From: RGIG426 sp045600765 | Lineage (GTDB): Bacteria > Bacillota > Clostridia > Oscillospirales > Acutalibacteraceae | Direction of reading: 5' to 3' | Assembly: GCA_045600765.1 (NCBI GenBank) | Contig: JAZRYM010000004.1 | Location: forward strand, 1-8,804 | Length of the DNA stretch: 8,804 bases | Shown: positions 1-6,530 of the stretch, piece after piece | Layout of the letters: each line of letters opens with the position of its first letter | How positions within the stretch are numbered: position 1 is the stretch's first letter | Program-made: the position numbers and the translations under genes | The notes under the pieces: model-generated | Seen by the model: the letters and a program-made list of their open reading frames with translations, nothing else | Told to the model about the DNA's origin: nothing | Database searches by the model: none

Positions 1-9
1 AAACCAAAA

Positions 10-58
10 GGGAGAGACTACTTCGCTACGTAGTCTCTCCCATCGAGCGGTCTTTTTT
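10..58. terminator. Hairpin terminator at the end of the licD-gatD operon
   Basis: A perfect 12-base-pair inverted repeat (GGGAGAGACTAC at 10-21 with GTAGTCTCTCCC at 30-41) encloses an 8-base loop. It is followed by GAGCGGTC and six T on the plus strand. On the minus strand it lies just past the stop codon of the 66-residue membrane protein gene, where a shorter run of four T follows the stem. It could end transcription from both sides. The GCGGTC plus T-run arm is the same as the outer arm of the terminator at 8236-8309. Its GACCGC partner would lie just outside the left window edge. Confidence 0.8.
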
Positions 59-64
59 ATGTTC

Positions 65-265
65 TTATTCTTCGTTTTCTTTGCTTTCTTTTTTATGCGC
101 TTTAACTTGTCTGTTACCTAGCGCAATGCCGATAATCATCAGTACAATGCCGACGAGAGCAAAGGGGATGTATATCGCATCCGGAATTTCCATAAAAAAG
201 CGGTTGATGATTGACAAGACGAGGTAAATCGTCATTCCGATTATGATAAAAATATCTCTGTTCAT
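65..265 (-). CDS. Small two-helix membrane protein, unknown function
   Basis: The gene encodes a 66-residue protein that I do not recognise. Two hydrophobic segments (about residues 5-24 and 31-50) are joined by a short linker containing a proline. A highly charged Lys/Glu tail follows (residues 51-66). This predicts a small hairpin membrane protein with its tail probably in the cytoplasm. It starts only 3 bases after the stop codon of the GatD-like gene. Its likely ribosome binding site (GAGG) lies inside the end of that gene, so translation is probably coupled. It is the last gene of the five-gene operon and is followed directly by a terminator. The context suggests a role beside the surface-polymer enzymes, for example holding an enzyme at the membrane, but the sequence itself shows no function. 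Its coding status rests on the tight spacing, the ribosome binding site and the ordered hydrophobic pattern. Confidence 0.75.
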   Translation of the reverse strand: MNRDIFIIIGMTIYLVLSIINRFFMEIPDAIYIPFALVGIVLMIIGIALGNRQVKAHKKESKENEE

Positions 266-268
266 AAC

Positions 269-1318
269 TTAATCCTCGTTATAGAGAAGCACGCGGCCTT
301 TGACGAGACCGGGTGTTTTATAGAGTTCAAACGCTTTTGCGGCATCGCTCATCGGGAATTTCTCATACACGGCATCGGGGTCGTAAATGAGGTCGCCGGT
401 GGCGAAATAGTGCGCGGTCAACACCCATTCTTCGCCGGGGAACGGCGCGGAGTAGGACATCCACGAACCGGTGACCGACAGTTCTTTGCGGTTTAAGTTC
501 TCCCATTCGAGCGGCTCGAACGTAACGGGGGACGAGGGCGTGCCGATATAGCAGACGTGGGCTTTGTTTGCCGCTAAATCCATCGCCATTTTGATGGTGG
601 CGGGCACGCCGCACGTCTCAAATACATAGTCAAAACCCGCGCCCTCGGTCAGCGCCGCGACTTGCTCGCGGTAGTCTTCGTCGAGGGTGCAAATACCGTC
701 GGTCGCGCCGCAACGCTTGCAAAAATCCAGGCGGTCTTTGTTGATGTCAAACACGACGAGTTGCCGTGCGCCGAAAATCTTTGCCCATTGCATCGTAAAA
801 AAGCCGATAGTGCCGCCGCCGATAACCGCCACGCGCTTGCCGCCCGTGTAGTCGGCAAGGCGCACGCCGTGGAGTCCCACGGTGCAGGGTTCAAACAGCG
901 CGCCCTGCTCAAAGGAGAGGTTTTTATCGATTTTCACGGCGTTTTTCTCCGGAAGTACGACGTAATCGGCAAACGCACCTTGCACGCGCGAACCGACAAA
1001 ACTGTATTGTTTGCACTGGGAGTAGTTGCCGCGCGCGCAATCGGGACAGTTCATGCAGGGGAGCAGGGGAGCACCCGCTACATGGTCACCGACGGCGAAG
1101 TTTTTTACACCTTCGCCGACTTCAACCACATACCCGGAAAACTCGTGACCGAGCACGAGCGGAAATTTTTTCACTTTGCCTTTCAGCACGCGGGGAATAT
1201 CCGACCCGCAAATTCCCGCCGCCATAACACGCACTTTAATGGTGCCGGGCAGGGTTGCGGGAGTTTCGTATTCCTCATAGCGGACGTCGTCCACACCGTG
1301 TAAAACCGCTGCTTTCAT
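269..1318 (-). CDS. gatD: GatD-like zinc-dependent galactitol-1-phosphate 5-dehydrogenase
   Basis: This is a 349-residue zinc-dependent medium-chain dehydrogenase, close to the length I recall for E. coli GatD (346). The GroES-like domain carries the catalytic zinc ligands Cys37, His58 and Glu59 (in GICGSD and LGHEFSG). The structural zinc lobe has Cys88, Cys91, Cys94 and Cys102. The Rossmann fold has GGGTIG at 167-172. Stretches such as PLLPCMNC, YSQC, FVGSR and GSWMSYS resemble GatD rather than generic alcohol dehydrogenases. GatD interconverts galactitol 1-phosphate and tagatose 6-phosphate using NAD. TarJ, a ribulose-5-phosphate reductase of the same superfamily, is the main alternative. 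The ATG at 1318 is chosen because AAAGGAG lies 8 bases upstream. A TTG at 1339 would add seven residues but would overlap that site. With a CDP-sugar-type cytidylyltransferase and LicD in the operon, the enzyme may work as a reductase that makes a hexitol phosphate. The direction and exact substrate are inference. Confidence 0.9.
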   Translation of the reverse strand: MKAAVLHGVDDVRYEEYETPATLPGTIKVRVMAAGICGSDIPRVLKGKVKKFPLVLGHEFSGYVVEVGEGVKNFAVGDHVAGAPLLPCMNCPDCARGNYSQCKQYSFVGSRVQGAFADYVVLPEKNAVKIDKNLSFEQGALFEPCTVGLHGVRLADYTGGKRVAVIGGGTIGFFTMQWAKIFGARQLVVFDINKDRLDFCKRCGATDGICTLDEDYREQVAALTEGAGFDYVFETCGVPATIKMAMDLAANKAHVCYIGTPSSPVTFEPLEWENLNRKELSVTGSWMSYSAPFPGEEWVLTAHYFATGDLIYDPDAVYEKFPMSDAAKAFELYKTPGLVKGRVLLYNED

Positions 1319-1331
1319 CGCATTTTCTCCT

Positions 1332-2669
1332 TTATCCAATCGAAAATCCGCCGAACATATAGTTGACTTTGGCGGCGTAGTTGTAATCCTCTACCATAGC
1401 GACGATGCTGTATTTTGCCAAATCGCGCGCTTTCAGGGCAAGCGACCCATCCCGCACTTTTTGGTATTGAAGCGGCATATACTGGTGCAAAATGCCCATC
1501 GGAATGGAGACGGAATCGAGGTTTGCAAACAGTTTATTCATCGCGTTTTCCACCTCGGGAAGCGCGGTATAATAGCGACTGCGGTCAGAGAACCCGTAAC
1601 GGCGCTGAATGGCAATGCTGTTTTCGTCGCCTTTGTAGTACTTTTTCCAGTAGACGGGGTCTTCCAGCATCTTGCGTTCCAGCACTTCGCGGTAGTGCGA
1701 GCGCTGATCTTCGCGGGAGATGAGTTCATCCTCTATCATGGCGAGCGCAAAAAGCGCCTCGCGCATCGCATAGGTGAGGGCAGGGCCGACTTTGATAATC
1801 GCAATGCCGTCCTCCACCATTTCTTTTAGTTTTTTCGGGGATTGGTAGTCGGTGGAATGTCCCTCAAACACGATGTCGGGGTATTTTTTCAGGCTGTTGC
1901 ACAGTTTTGCCGCTTCCATACGGTCATACGCGTGCACCGACAGGTTGCCGAATTCCACGCCCGGTTGCACCACAATGGCGATGATATGCTGAAACGCGTC
2001 GGCAAGACCGTGTTCCGCAAACACTTTGTGATAGGCGATGAGCGTTTTTTCAAAATCTTTCGGGCGGGTGACTTCCACGTCATCCTCTTTTTTCTGATTG
2101 CCGCCGGGAATGGGAACTTCGCTTCCGATGACAAAGACGGGGTGCATCTCATCCGGATTGCGTTCGAGCAGTTTTTGATATTCTTCTTCGCACGCTTTGT
2201 AGAGCCGTGCACCGCGGCTCGCAATCGTCTCATCCGACAAGCGCTCATCAATCGGGTCGTCGCCCAGTTTCATACTGGTGTCTAGGTGAATTTTTTTGTA
2301 ACCCGCCGCAACCGACAACCGCACGAGCGTTTCGGCGTTGTCCATTGCCTCGTCGGCGGGCTTATCCGCCCAGGGAAGCGGGCCCAAATGGTCACCGCCG
2401 ATGAGGATTTTTTTGCGCGAAAAGCCGATTTTGTCGGCAATTTGATAGACGTAATCGCAAAAATCTTTCGGTTGCATCCGCATATAGCCGCCGTTTTGGT
2501 TGACCTGGTTGGAGGTCGCCTCAATCACGACGCGCTCGTCAAACCGCTGTGCCTGCTCCAAAATGGCTTCAATCACCAGTTTGTTGGCGGAGCAGAACGA
2601 CGGAATACCGCAATGGATTCCCAGTTTGCGTTTTTCGACCATATCACGAAGCGGATTTTGTTCGGGCAT
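1332..2669 (-). CDS. gatZ: GatZ/KbaZ-family tagatose-bisphosphate aldolase subunit
   Basis: The protein has 445 residues and belongs to the GatZ/KbaZ family, recognised along its whole length. Family signatures include EATSNQVNQNGGY (50-62), GGDHLGP (91-97), HLDTSM (128-133), SEVPIPGG (183-190), VVQPGVEF (233-240), HSTDYQ (271-276), KVGPALT (293-299) and YWKKYY (340-345). The classical role is the so-called non-catalytic subunit that supports the GatY or KbaY aldolase, which splits tagatose 1,6-bisphosphate. No GatY gene lies in this window. From memory, some GatZ-family proteins are reported to interconvert fructose 6-phosphate and tagatose 6-phosphate. That activity would feed the GatD-like enzyme next door, but it is not shown here. 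The ATG at 2669 follows AAAGGAG by 8 bases. A GTG at 2678 sits too close to that site. The stop codon lies 13 bases before the GatD-like start. Confidence 0.92.
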   Translation of the reverse strand: MPEQNPLRDMVEKRKLGIHCGIPSFCSANKLVIEAILEQAQRFDERVVIEATSNQVNQNGGYMRMQPKDFCDYVYQIADKIGFSRKKILIGGDHLGPLPWADKPADEAMDNAETLVRLSVAAGYKKIHLDTSMKLGDDPIDERLSDETIASRGARLYKACEEEYQKLLERNPDEMHPVFVIGSEVPIPGGNQKKEDDVEVTRPKDFEKTLIAYHKVFAEHGLADAFQHIIAIVVQPGVEFGNLSVHAYDRMEAAKLCNSLKKYPDIVFEGHSTDYQSPKKLKEMVEDGIAIIKVGPALTYAMREALFALAMIEDELISREDQRSHYREVLERKMLEDPVYWKKYYKGDENSIAIQRRYGFSDRSRYYTALPEVENAMNKLFANLDSVSIPMGILHQYMPLQYQKVRDGSLALKARDLAKYSIVAMVEDYNYAAKVNYMFGGFSIG

Positions 2670-2683
2670 ACAGAACACTCCTT

Positions 2684-3391
2684 TTACTCTTCAAAAAAGT
2701 AGGTATGTACGAGTTTCTTAAAGACTTCCATATCGCCGGGGTAGGTGATTTTCAGGTTAATGACCGAGGCGGGAACGACCACCATCGGGATGTTGTGCGC
2801 GAGCGCAATGGCGCCGGCGGAGGTCATCGCTTCCAGTTCCTCTCTGGATGCCTCGCTGTAAATCTTGTAAATATCGCCGAAACGGAACGCTTCGGGAGAG
2901 GCGCCGGACACGATTTCCTGCCGCGGGACAACCTCTTCCAGCATACAGGTGTCTGCGTTCATGCGATACACGGTGTCGTACTGGCGCTGACCGAGGGTGG
3001 CACCGCCGTACTGTTTCACGCCTTCGATGACCCTTTCGGTGCCTTCCACGTCCACATAGGGGTGGGTCGCATCGCAAAGGAGCACCACGTCGTCGTGTGC
3101 GGCGATGTCTTTCACCGCCGAGAGCCCATTGAGCACCGATTCCGAGCGGGTGTCACCGCCTTTGACGATGTGGGTCAACTTGTCGATGTGGAATTTTTCC
3201 TTCCATTCTTCCACGTAATCGAGCCAGTCTTTGTGGGACACGACCACGATTTTGTCAATCTCGTCGATTTTGTTGTAACCGCGCAAAATATACGCGAACA
3301 CCGGCACGTCGTCAATGAGGGTGTATTGCTTCGGGCGGGAGGCGCCGAAGCGCGTTCCGCTGCCGCCCATCATCAAAAACAGAATGTTCAT
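2684..3391 (-). CDS. IspD/TarI-like cytidylyltransferase, probably making a CDP-polyol
   Basis: The 235-residue protein has the IspD/TarI nucleotidyltransferase fold, which uses CTP and a polyol phosphate to make a CDP-polyol and pyrophosphate. Visible motifs are GGSGTRFG (9-16) with Arg14, RPKQ (19-22) with Lys21, GGDTRSESV (78-86), the metal-binding loop CDATHP (106-111) with Asp107, and NLKITYPGD (212-220) with Lys214. In IspD and TarI the central loop is usually HDAARP or HDAVRP. Here His replaces the Arg, a position I recall as contacting the substrate in E. coli IspD, so the substrate may differ. The operon has LicD upstream and GatZ/GatD downstream. That makes a CDP-hexitol or CDP-pentitol more likely than the isoprenoid intermediate. 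GGAGG lies 5 bases before the ATG. A housekeeping IspD role cannot be excluded from this window alone. Confidence 0.88.
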   Translation of the reverse strand: MNILFLMMGGSGTRFGASRPKQYTLIDDVPVFAYILRGYNKIDEIDKIVVVSHKDWLDYVEEWKEKFHIDKLTHIVKGGDTRSESVLNGLSAVKDIAAHDDVVLLCDATHPYVDVEGTERVIEGVKQYGGATLGQRQYDTVYRMNADTCMLEEVVPRQEIVSGASPEAFRFGDIYKIYSEASREELEAMTSAGAIALAHNIPMVVVPASVINLKITYPGDMEVFKKLVHTYFFEE

Positions 3392-3416
3392 AAAAACCTC
3401 CGAAAAACGGTTGAAT

Positions 3417-5060
3417 TCAGATATCTTGCACTTCGGGAATATCCGCCGACCAGCGAATGAGGTCGTGACCGAGTTGTTGATGAAGCGGCGGCAAACTCAT
3501 AAAGTCGTGGTACTGCATTTCAAGGAAGACTTCGGGTTTAGCGGGGATTTTCGCCGAAACGCCCTCAAACGAGATGTCCTGATAGGGAAGCAAATCCTCC
3601 AAATTCACGAACGTGTAGGTAGGCACGAAACTCGCCACCGTTTGCAGTCCGCGCTCTTTCGCGACATCGTTGTAGCGGGTCGCCACACCGATGTATTTTT
3701 TCTGCGTTTTTTTAATGGAGACAAGGCGCCACAACTGACGGTGAGCGTGGGCGAGGGTGCGCCAGAACCACTCCTCAAACGTCTTGGGTTTCTCCTCATA
3801 CACCGGCTCGGCAATCTGTTTGTTGCACGCCTTGTTGTGGCGACGGACGCACAGATTGACCTCTGCCAAAAAGTCTTTTTGCTCTTGCTCATCGTCCGGC
3901 AGGTAGTCGAACGGGAAGAGGTCGAGGCAAATGCCTTTGTGGAAATTGCGGTTTTCGTTGTATTCGGTGAGGTATTCCGTGTTGTTCATACGGATTTTTG
4001 AGAACAGATAGGGGATTTCGGGGTCGCTCTCTCGCGTTTGGAGGAAGAAACGGTCGGACAGTTCCTTGCCACCCTCCGCCAAAAAGCGGTCATAATCTGC
4101 GCGGAGCATACCGACGTCGATGTCGTCGTCCCACGGAATAAACCCGCCGTGGCGGATATAACCGAGCATCGACCCGCCGCAGATGAAGTAGCCGATATCC
4201 AGTTTTCGGCAGATGCGGTCAAATTCTTCAAGGAGCAACAAGTCCACCTTTTGGATGGTCTTGATTTGTTTTTCAAGCGCCGGCGTTAGGGTTGCCGTCC
4301 ACGGCGAGAAATCGCCGGGGCAGGGAAGTTCCATCCCGTTAAAGGGGATTTTTTGCAGCGGGAACATCTTGTCTTCCCACGACAGTTCGCTTTTAGCGAA
4401 CACCACACGCATAATGCGATGGGCGTTTTCGGAATGGTTGTATTTTTGCGCGATGCGTTGCACTCGCGCGTATTCACGGCGAGGCGAGCGCCAACCGTAA
4501 AAAAGCTTGCGCGCCGCAAAGCGGAAAAAGCGTTCTTTCGTCGAAGAATAGCTGTGGCAAGAGCACACGCGCGCATACCGCAGGTTGGCGCGTTTCATCC
4601 GGCGCAGGTGAGCGCAGTAGAGGTCGAACCCGTCGGGTAACCGGTCAAACGGTGCGAGCAAAATCCAAAAGTTTTGCTCCATAGCCACTTCGTCGCCCGC
4701 TTCCACATCACCGATTTGTGCGGCGATGCCTAAACGGACAAGGCGCTGCGGGATATTGGTCTTGCCGATGTATTCGTCCAAAATAAGACCGCGGTCGGTT
4801 GCTTCCCGGCGCAGAATGGACATCAGTTTTTCGTAATCGTCCCGAAGCAGTCCGATATCGCCCGAGAGTGTATCCTGAGCGGGAATAAAAGCGTTATAGT
4901 GCACCGCACCGACGAGGGTGGGCCCGTAGGCAAAATAGGTCAATCCGTTTTCGGTGCAGATGTCGTCAATGATTTTCAGGATTTTGGTTTTCGCCTCGTT
5001 CAAAACGGAATCGTTATAGTGTATGAGGCTTCCTTTTTGACATTCAAGCGTGTAGTTCAT
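3417..5060 (-). CDS. licD: LicD-family phosphotransferase with a degenerate N-terminal LicD copy
   Basis: The 547-residue protein is about twice the usual LicD size and contains two LicD-type units. The C-terminal unit (about 273-547) has the full signature around 291-326: YFICGGSMLG, RHGGFIPWDDDIDVGM and RADYDRF, with acidic residues 311-313 and 315. The N-terminal unit (about 20-265) aligns with it: YFAYGPTLVG at 42-51, then NAFIP and DIGLLRDDYEKL. It has lost most acidic residues, keeping AQDTLSGDIG where the other has DDDIDVG. Its end (KIPFNGMELPCPGDF, 237-251) resembles a LicD C terminus, which supports a complete tandem copy. LicD proteins transfer phosphocholine or polyol phosphates from CDP-linked donors to surface glycans, and fukutin and FKRP are relatives that use CDP-ribitol. 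No signal peptide is seen, so it probably acts in the cytoplasm. AGAGG lies 12 bases before the ATG, rather far, but an in-frame stop lies just upstream, so no longer start is possible. Confidence 0.93.
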   Translation of the reverse strand: MNYTLECQKGSLIHYNDSVLNEAKTKILKIIDDICTENGLTYFAYGPTLVGAVHYNAFIPAQDTLSGDIGLLRDDYEKLMSILRREATDRGLILDEYIGKTNIPQRLVRLGIAAQIGDVEAGDEVAMEQNFWILLAPFDRLPDGFDLYCAHLRRMKRANLRYARVCSCHSYSSTKERFFRFAARKLFYGWRSPRREYARVQRIAQKYNHSENAHRIMRVVFAKSELSWEDKMFPLQKIPFNGMELPCPGDFSPWTATLTPALEKQIKTIQKVDLLLLEEFDRICRKLDIGYFICGGSMLGYIRHGGFIPWDDDIDVGMLRADYDRFLAEGGKELSDRFFLQTRESDPEIPYLFSKIRMNNTEYLTEYNENRNFHKGICLDLFPFDYLPDDEQEQKDFLAEVNLCVRRHNKACNKQIAEPVYEEKPKTFEEWFWRTLAHAHRQLWRLVSIKKTQKKYIGVATRYNDVAKERGLQTVASFVPTYTFVNLEDLLPYQDISFEGVSAKIPAKPEVFLEMQYHDFMSLPPLHQQLGHDLIRWSADIPEVQDI

Positions 5061-5111
5061 AGCGTTTGTTTACCTCTCAGTACAAAGCATAGAGATTCGC
5101 TTAGTAGGTTC

Positions 5112-5132
5112 GATATACCTATTAGATATACC
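5112..5132 (-). repeat. Direct repeat GATATACC just downstream of the operon promoter
   Basis: Two copies of GATATACC (plus-strand 5112-5119 and 5125-5132) lie 13 bases apart, just past the expected transcription start of the licD operon. On the transcript strand they read GGTATATC. They lie where a repressor could block the polymerase, or they may only reflect the AT-rich sequence. No known regulator site is recognised. Confidence 0.4.
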
Positions 5133-5144
5133 ATATATAGGGTA

Positions 5145-5173
5145 AGTATACTATATCCGACAGAAAATTACAA
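5145..5173 (-). promoter_or_regulatory. Sigma-A type promoter of the licD-gatD operon
   Basis: On the minus strand TTGTAA (5168-5173) is followed by exactly 17 bases and then TATACT (5145-5150). This gives a transcription start near 5138 and a leader of about 78 bases before the licD ATG. The upstream sequence is rich in A and T, as expected for a promoter. It is the only good promoter found ahead of the five-gene operon, whose internal gaps are all 25 bases or less. Confidence 0.75.
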
Positions 5174-5226
5174 TGGGATTTTGCATTTTTTTATTACAAA
5201 ACTGTTATTTTTACCTATTATATTAG

Positions 5227-5264
5227 AAAAATAGCCTCAGCCAACTTGTGCTGAGACTATTTTT
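5227..5264. terminator. Bidirectional terminator between the DUF1540 gene and the licD operon
   Basis: CTCAGC (5236-5241) pairs with GCTGAG (5250-5255) around an 8-base loop. After one mismatch the stem continues through TAG/CTA and a run of A-T pairs. Five T follow the stem on each strand, so it could work both ways. On the minus strand it ends the DUF1540 transcript just before the licD operon promoter, isolating the two units. Confidence 0.85.
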
Positions 5265-5282
5265 AACCCATTCTATCCGATT

Positions 5283-5609
5283 TCAGCCGTTGGTCGTAAA
5301 GGTTTGGCAACACGTTTGACCGGCTTTGGTGGCGGAAGAACCGTCGATTTTGACCTCTTTCGCGTGGCAAATCCCGCTTTGGTTATAGACACACGTTTCT
5401 GCGGTGCAGTCAATGGGCATTTGTCGGTTGGGAGTCGTGTAGGTGCGGAAACTGTTTTGCGCGCCGCCGCCCAGAAAGGCGCTGAACGAGGCACAGCAGG
5501 TATCCACGCATCCTTGGGCGTGGTTTCCGCTTACCCGAATTTCCGGGCGACAGCAAAGACCGTGCTCATTACTGGAACAATGCGCCACGTCACATTTCAA
5601 TTTTGTCAA
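5283..5609 (-). CDS. Cysteine-rich protein with two DUF1540 repeats
   Basis: The 108-residue protein has 12 cysteines and consists of two DUF1540 units. Cys6, Cys11, Cys19, Cys38, Cys39 and Phe42 in the first unit match Cys68, Cys73, Cys81, Cys100, Cys101 and Phe104 in the second. The offset is exactly 62 residues throughout. Cys20 and Cys34 are extra in the first unit. DUF1540 proteins are common in Clostridia and may bind metal through their cysteines, but no function is established that I know of. No signal peptide is visible, so it is probably cytoplasmic. The start is TTG at 5609, supported by AGAGG 9 bases upstream and by the lack of an ATG near the first cysteine. The gene lies 69 bases downstream of the TVP38-family gene on the same strand. 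It could be co-transcribed with that gene, as I see no clear promoter in the gap. A terminator follows its stop codon. Confidence 0.88.
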   Translation of the reverse strand: MTKLKCDVAHCSSNEHGLCCRPEIRVSGNHAQGCVDTCCASFSAFLGGGAQNSFRTYTTPNRQMPIDCTAETCVYNQSGICHAKEVKIDGSSATKAGQTCCQTFTTNG

Positions 5610-5678
5610 ATCAGAACACCTCTTTTTATGGTTTTAACGCCGATGCGTCACTCATAGTGTGTTCTGAAACGAGCGAAT

Positions 5679-6386
5679 TTATACGGATTTTTCGCTTTTT
5701 TTCGTGCGAATTTTTTTGAGAATTCGGTTATAAAGCCAAATTCCGAGCAAACTGCACCCGCCGGTTGCGATGAAAATAATTGCCGCCGTCTTGTAATCGC
5801 CTGCCACCAAAAAGTGTCCGCCGACGGTGGACGATATCACCGACGGAATACGCGCAATCATAGAAATACCGAGAAATTCGGGCAAGGTCACTTTGGATAG
5901 CGGCGCAAAAAAGGTGAGCACGTCTTTCGGTGTTCCGGGAATGAAAAACAAGAGAAAAAGGAGACGTTTGATGCGGGTTTCAGACTGAAAAAGCCGCGAT
6001 TCATACAGTTTGTCTACGTCAAAATACAAGTCGAGCACCGCGCGTCCGAAGCGACGCACCAGCCAAAATACCGCCGCCGACGCGAGAAAAATCCCAAGCA
6101 GACACAGAAACGTGCCGCGCACCGCGCCGAACAGGTATCCCGCGCTGATTTCCATCAGTTCTCCGGGGAGGAGGGGAAGGAAGATTTGCAGCATTTGAAA
6201 GAGCAAGAAGACAAGCGAGGCCGCTACGCCGAAACTTTCGATATACGTGCGAAAATCGGTGCTGTCGGTGCCGGCAAAGAATTTCCAAAAGACAACGGTT
6301 AGCAAAACGGTGAGCGCCAACAACGCCACGAGTGACACAGCGGTGACGATACGCCGCCGGCGAAGCGTGTTGCGGTTTTGGTTCAT
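5679..6386 (-). CDS. TVP38/TMEM64 (DedA-like, SNARE-associated) membrane protein
   Basis: The 235-residue integral membrane protein begins with a basic N terminus (residues 1-12) and a first hydrophobic helix at about 14-36. The core has the family pattern: the PLLPGELMEISAGYLFG segment at 71-87, a glycine- and alanine-rich helix (about 91-110), FIPGTPKD (148-155) and ARIPS (178-182). A final helix (about 199-219) and a basic tail follow. TVP38/DedA proteins are linked to membrane lipid handling, and some members act as lipid scramblases or carriers, including for undecaprenyl phosphate. The substrate cannot be read from this sequence. The ATG at 6386 has AAAGGAGG 7 bases upstream. An in-frame TTG at 6446 would overlap the -10 box of the promoter and is rejected. 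The nearby surface-polymer operon makes a cell-envelope role plausible, but a terminator separates the two. Confidence 0.9.
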   Translation of the reverse strand: MNQNRNTLRRRRIVTAVSLVALLALTVLLTVVFWKFFAGTDSTDFRTYIESFGVAASLVFLLFQMLQIFLPLLPGELMEISAGYLFGAVRGTFLCLLGIFLASAAVFWLVRRFGRAVLDLYFDVDKLYESRLFQSETRIKRLLFLLFFIPGTPKDVLTFFAPLSKVTLPEFLGISMIARIPSVISSTVGGHFLVAGDYKTAAIIFIATGGCSLLGIWLYNRILKKIRTKKSEKSV

Positions 6387-6434
6387 CAGCAAACCTCCTT
6401 TGACGGAACGGAACGTGTGGGAAAGGATGACCCC

Positions 6435-6463
6435 AGTGTAACGCAAATGGAATAAAAATGCAA
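6435..6463 (-). promoter_or_regulatory. Promoter of the TVP38-family gene
   Basis: On the minus strand TTGCAT (6458-6463) and TACACT (6435-6440) are separated by 17 bases. The expected start of the transcript lies about 40-45 bases before the ATG at 6386. This supports that ATG as the start of the gene. A/T tracts lie upstream, shared with the opposite promoter. Confidence 0.7.
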
Positions 6464-6501
6464 TTCTTTTTTGACTTTTTCGGTTTTTTTTGAAAAAACG
6501 C

Positions 6502-6530
6502 TTGCAATCAGTAGAGAAGTGGTGTATACT
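6502..6530 (+). promoter_or_regulatory. Strong plus-strand sigma-A type promoter
   Basis: TTGCAA (6502-6507) and TATACT (6525-6530) are 17 bases apart, with a TG two bases ahead of the -10 box (GTGTATACT). It stands back to back with the promoter of the TVP38-family gene, with 38 bases between their -35 boxes. The transcript would start near 6537, about 700 bases before the recombinase gene. It therefore drives either a very long leader or a separate RNA. Confidence 0.75.

Noticed and set aside
662..1303. A 213-residue plus-strand open frame
   Set aside because: It lies opposite the GatD-like gene, which has full zinc and Rossmann motifs, and its translation shows no recognisable domain. It is a shadow frame.
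1319..1339. TTG start adding seven residues to the GatD-like protein
   Set aside because: The AAAGGAG ribosome binding site lies inside this extension, 8 bases before the ATG at 1318, and GatD proteins begin at the equivalent Met.
269..2669. A galactitol catabolic operon
   Set aside because: GatZ and GatD alone would suggest it, but the PTS genes, GatY and a tagatose-phosphate kinase are missing and the co-transcribed genes are LicD and a cytidylyltransferase. Kept only as an alternative.
2549..3460. A 303-residue plus-strand open frame
   Set aside because: It is antisense to the cytidylyltransferase gene and parts of its neighbours. It has no family resemblance and the His/Val-rich composition typical of a shadow frame.
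5610..5678. A promoter for the DUF1540 gene
   Set aside because: TATAAA-like and CATAAA-like strings are present but none has an acceptable -35 box at 16-18 bases.
6387..6446. TTG start adding 20 residues to the TVP38-family protein
   Set aside because: It would overlap the -10 box of the promoter, while the ATG at 6386 has a perfect AAAGGAGG 7 bases upstream.
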